Assembly: GCF_041227145.1 (NCBI RefSeq)
Contig: NZ_JBGFSP010000003.1
Coordinates: 186,001 to 250,000, forward strand
Direction: 5' to 3'
DNA length: 64,000 bases
From: Bacteroides sp. AN502(2024)
Lineage (GTDB): Bacteria > Bacteroidota > Bacteroidia > Bacteroidales > Bacteroidaceae
Part shown: one piece after another, positions 62,485 through 64,000 of the stretch
Position numbering within the stretch: position 1 is the stretch's first letter
Layout of the letters: each line of letters opens with the position of its first letter
Program-made: the position numbers and the translations under genes
The notes under the pieces: model-generated
The model's database searches: none
What the model saw: the letters and a program-made list of their open reading frames with translations, nothing else
What the model was told of the DNA's origin: nothing

Positions 62485-64000
62485 TCATTGCAAAGCCACA
62501 ATCTCCTGCAACACACTGACTGCCGTCTCCACATTGGTAACATTCTTAATCAACATACTCCGTCTACCGCTCTGTTCACGCAAATCACAACGACGGGTAT
62601 ATTTCATCATATAATCTATCACTTTACCAAAAGCCTTACTTTGATAGAACGGACTATCCGGATTGGAAACAAAGAACAAGGTCATCCGTCCGCCTTTCAG
62701 GAAGATTTTCTCTGCACCCAAACGAGCTGCAAGACGACGTAAAGGCACAATACGGAGTAGTTCTTCCGTTTCCCGGGGAACCGGTCCGAAACGGTCTTCG
62801 AGACGGGCACGGAAAGATTCCACCTCTTTGTCCAATGTCAGTCCATCCAGTTCACGATAGAGCAACATGCGTTCGCTGCTGCCAGTTACGTAATTGGCGG
62901 GTAATAATAGTTCGAGGTCGCTTTCTACCTGACACTCGTCTACAAACTCTTCTCCACTAATTTGTCCTTCCCCCTTGATTTCATCCGCATACAGTTCTGC
63001 AAACTCATCTGTCTTCAACTCATGGACAGCTTCGGTTAGAATTTTCTGATATGTCTCATATCCCAAATCGGCAATAAATCCACTTTGCTCGGCTCCAAGC
63101 AGATTTCCGGCTCCACGGATATCCAAATCCTGCATAGCGATATGAATACCACTTCCCAGATCACTAAAGTTCTCAATCGCTTGAAGACGTCGTTTTCCTT
63201 CAGCAGTCAAACTACTTAACGGAGGAGCCAGCAGATAACAAAAAGCTTTCTTATTGCTGCGTCCTACCCGTCCACGCATCTGATGGAGATCGCTCAATCC
63301 AAAGTTTTGTGCCTGATTGATAATGATAGTGTTGGCATTCGGAATATCAATACCACTTTCAATGATTGTGGTAGCTAAAAGTACATCATAGTCATAGTTG
63401 ACAAAATCCAGAATAATCTTCTCCAGCTCTGTCGGTTCCATCTGTCCATGTCCAATTGCGACACGGCAATCCGGGATATGACGTTCGATCATCGCCTTCA
63501 ATTCCGGCAAGTTCGCAATTCGGTTATTGACAAAGAAGACTTGACCATTGCGGCTCATCTCAAAATTGATGGCATCCGTTATCACTTCTTCATTAAAAGT
63601 ATGTACTTCTGTCTGAATCGGATAGCGGTTAGGTGGCGGAGTAGAAATCACACTCAAGTCGCGTGCACCCATCAATGAGAATTGAAGGGTACGGGGAATC
63701 GGAGTAGCAGTCATAGTCAGTGTATCCACATTCACTTTCAACTGACGCAGTTTTTCTTTTACGGAAACTCCGAACTTCTGCTCTTCGTCAACAATCAGCA
63801 ATCCCAAGTCTTTAAACTGAACATCTTTACCCAGAATACGGTGGGTACCTATCAGAATACCTACATCTCCATCTTTCAATCCCTTCAATACAGCCTTAGT
63901 CTGTGCGGCAGTACGTGCACGGCTTAAATATTCCACCCGGCACGGTAACCCTTTCAGACGCTCACGAAAAGTCTGAAAATGCTGGTAAGCAAGCACTGTT
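62485..64000 (-). CDS. mfd: Transcription-repair coupling factor Mfd, C-terminal part
   Basis: The last 505 or so codons of a leftward gene that enters from the right edge; the reading frame is open to the end of the window. It holds RecG-like translocase motifs: DEEQKFG (DEAD-box type), TMTATPIPRTL, LATTIIESGIDIPNANTIII and QMRGRVGRS. The C-terminal TRCF domain follows (LYRELDGLTLDKEVESFRAR). The UvrB-like and RNA-polymerase-binding domains lie outside. It removes stalled RNA polymerase and recruits UvrA. Confidence 0.95.
   Translation of the reverse strand, partial: TVLAYQHFQTFRERLKGLPCRVEYLSRARTAAQTKAVLKGLKDGDVGILIGTHRILGKDVQFKDLGLLIVDEEQKFGVSVKEKLRQLKVNVDTLTMTATPIPRTLQFSLMGARDLSVISTPPPNRYPIQTEVHTFNEEVITDAINFEMSRNGQVFFVNNRIANLPELKAMIERHIPDCRVAIGHGQMEPTELEKIILDFVNYDYDVLLATTIIESGIDIPNANTIIINQAQNFGLSDLHQMRGRVGRSNKKAFCYLLAPPLSSLTAEGKRRLQAIENFSDLGSGIHIAMQDLDIRGAGNLLGAEQSGFIADLGYETYQKILTEAVHELKTDEFAELYADEIKGEGQISGEEFVDECQVESDLELLLPANYVTGSSERMLLYRELDGLTLDKEVESFRARLEDRFGPVPRETEELLRIVPLRRLAARLGAEKIFLKGGRMTLFFVSNPDSPFYQSKAFGKVIDYMMKYTRRCDLREQSGRRSMLIKNVTNVETAVSVLQEIVALQ

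Overview
The window is a chromosomal segment of a Bacteroides, probably a close relative of B. thetaiotaomicron. The evidence is the Bacteroidota promoter form (a -7 box TAnnTTTG, often with TTG or TTTG about 19-20 nt upstream) in front of many genes, together with TamL, DUF4296, DUF3332, DUF2023, a PPi-dependent phosphofructokinase, a ferredoxin-dependent 2-oxoacid oxidoreductase, a 'putative porin' and many SPII lipoproteins. I saw no rRNA or tRNA genes, no CRISPR array and no prophage. Most of the window is ordinary core genome. Layout: 1-7 kb holds a truncated MBL hydrolase, an HAD hydrolase, DoxX, a DUF3332 lipoprotein, TamL and a SpoU-type RNA methyltransferase. 5.5-11.6 kb is a leftward cluster ileS - dksA-like - lspA - DUF4296 lipoprotein - unknown. 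11.6-12.5 kb is a long intergenic region with a small-RNA candidate. 12.5-15.2 kb holds a hemerythrin/LuxR pair and a complete IS4-type element with a 9-bp target duplication. 15.3-21.3 kb holds a stand-alone AICAR transformylase, flavodoxin with DUF2023, a degraded transposase, a RidA-like protein and a fused CcsBA cytochrome c biogenesis protein. 21.4-26.0 kb holds a second copy of the small RNA and a two-subunit ABC exporter with its TetR gene, behind a leader containing an intrinsic terminator. 26-33.4 kb holds a CDF metal transporter, the kor/vor operon with an extra small membrane protein, a porin and a solute-binding protein. 33.8-41 kb holds an oxidoreductase, a nucleoside deaminase, an OmpP1/FadL-type protein with a Ser/Arg-rich secreted protein, prmA and a GH25 muramidase. 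41-51 kb holds PPi-PFK, an AcrAB-TolC-type RND pump and a patatin/beta-barrel fusion. 51-64 kb holds an HU-like/winged-helix protein, a deleted AAA ATPase, an acyltransferase, a nitrilase, a NagB-like/PIG-L fusion, a golvesin-amidase, a TusA-like protein, YgiQ and the C-terminal half of Mfd. How the genes work together: envelope biogenesis and traffic dominate (TamL, LspA, RND pump, ABC exporter, porin, FadL homologue, muramidase, amidase), mixed with low-potential redox metabolism (flavodoxin, ferredoxin oxidoreductase, CcsBA, hemerythrin). The most unusual structure is a set of short arrays of units exactly 22 nt long. They occur at six clear loci (5.63, 33.6, 39.7, 51.3, 52.2 and 60.5 kb) and at one or two weaker ones near 12.1-12.4 kb. 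Each locus has its own unit sequence, but the period is constant; two loci end in a hairpin terminator built from the same core, and one lies in the 5' leader of the HU-like gene. I do not recognise this element family. Other leads are a duplicated sRNA, two further sRNA or attenuator candidates, a probably leaderless ygiQ mRNA, and several proteins whose usual catalytic or metal residues are missing (NagB-like domain, TusA-like protein, DksA-like zinc finger, LuxR receiver).
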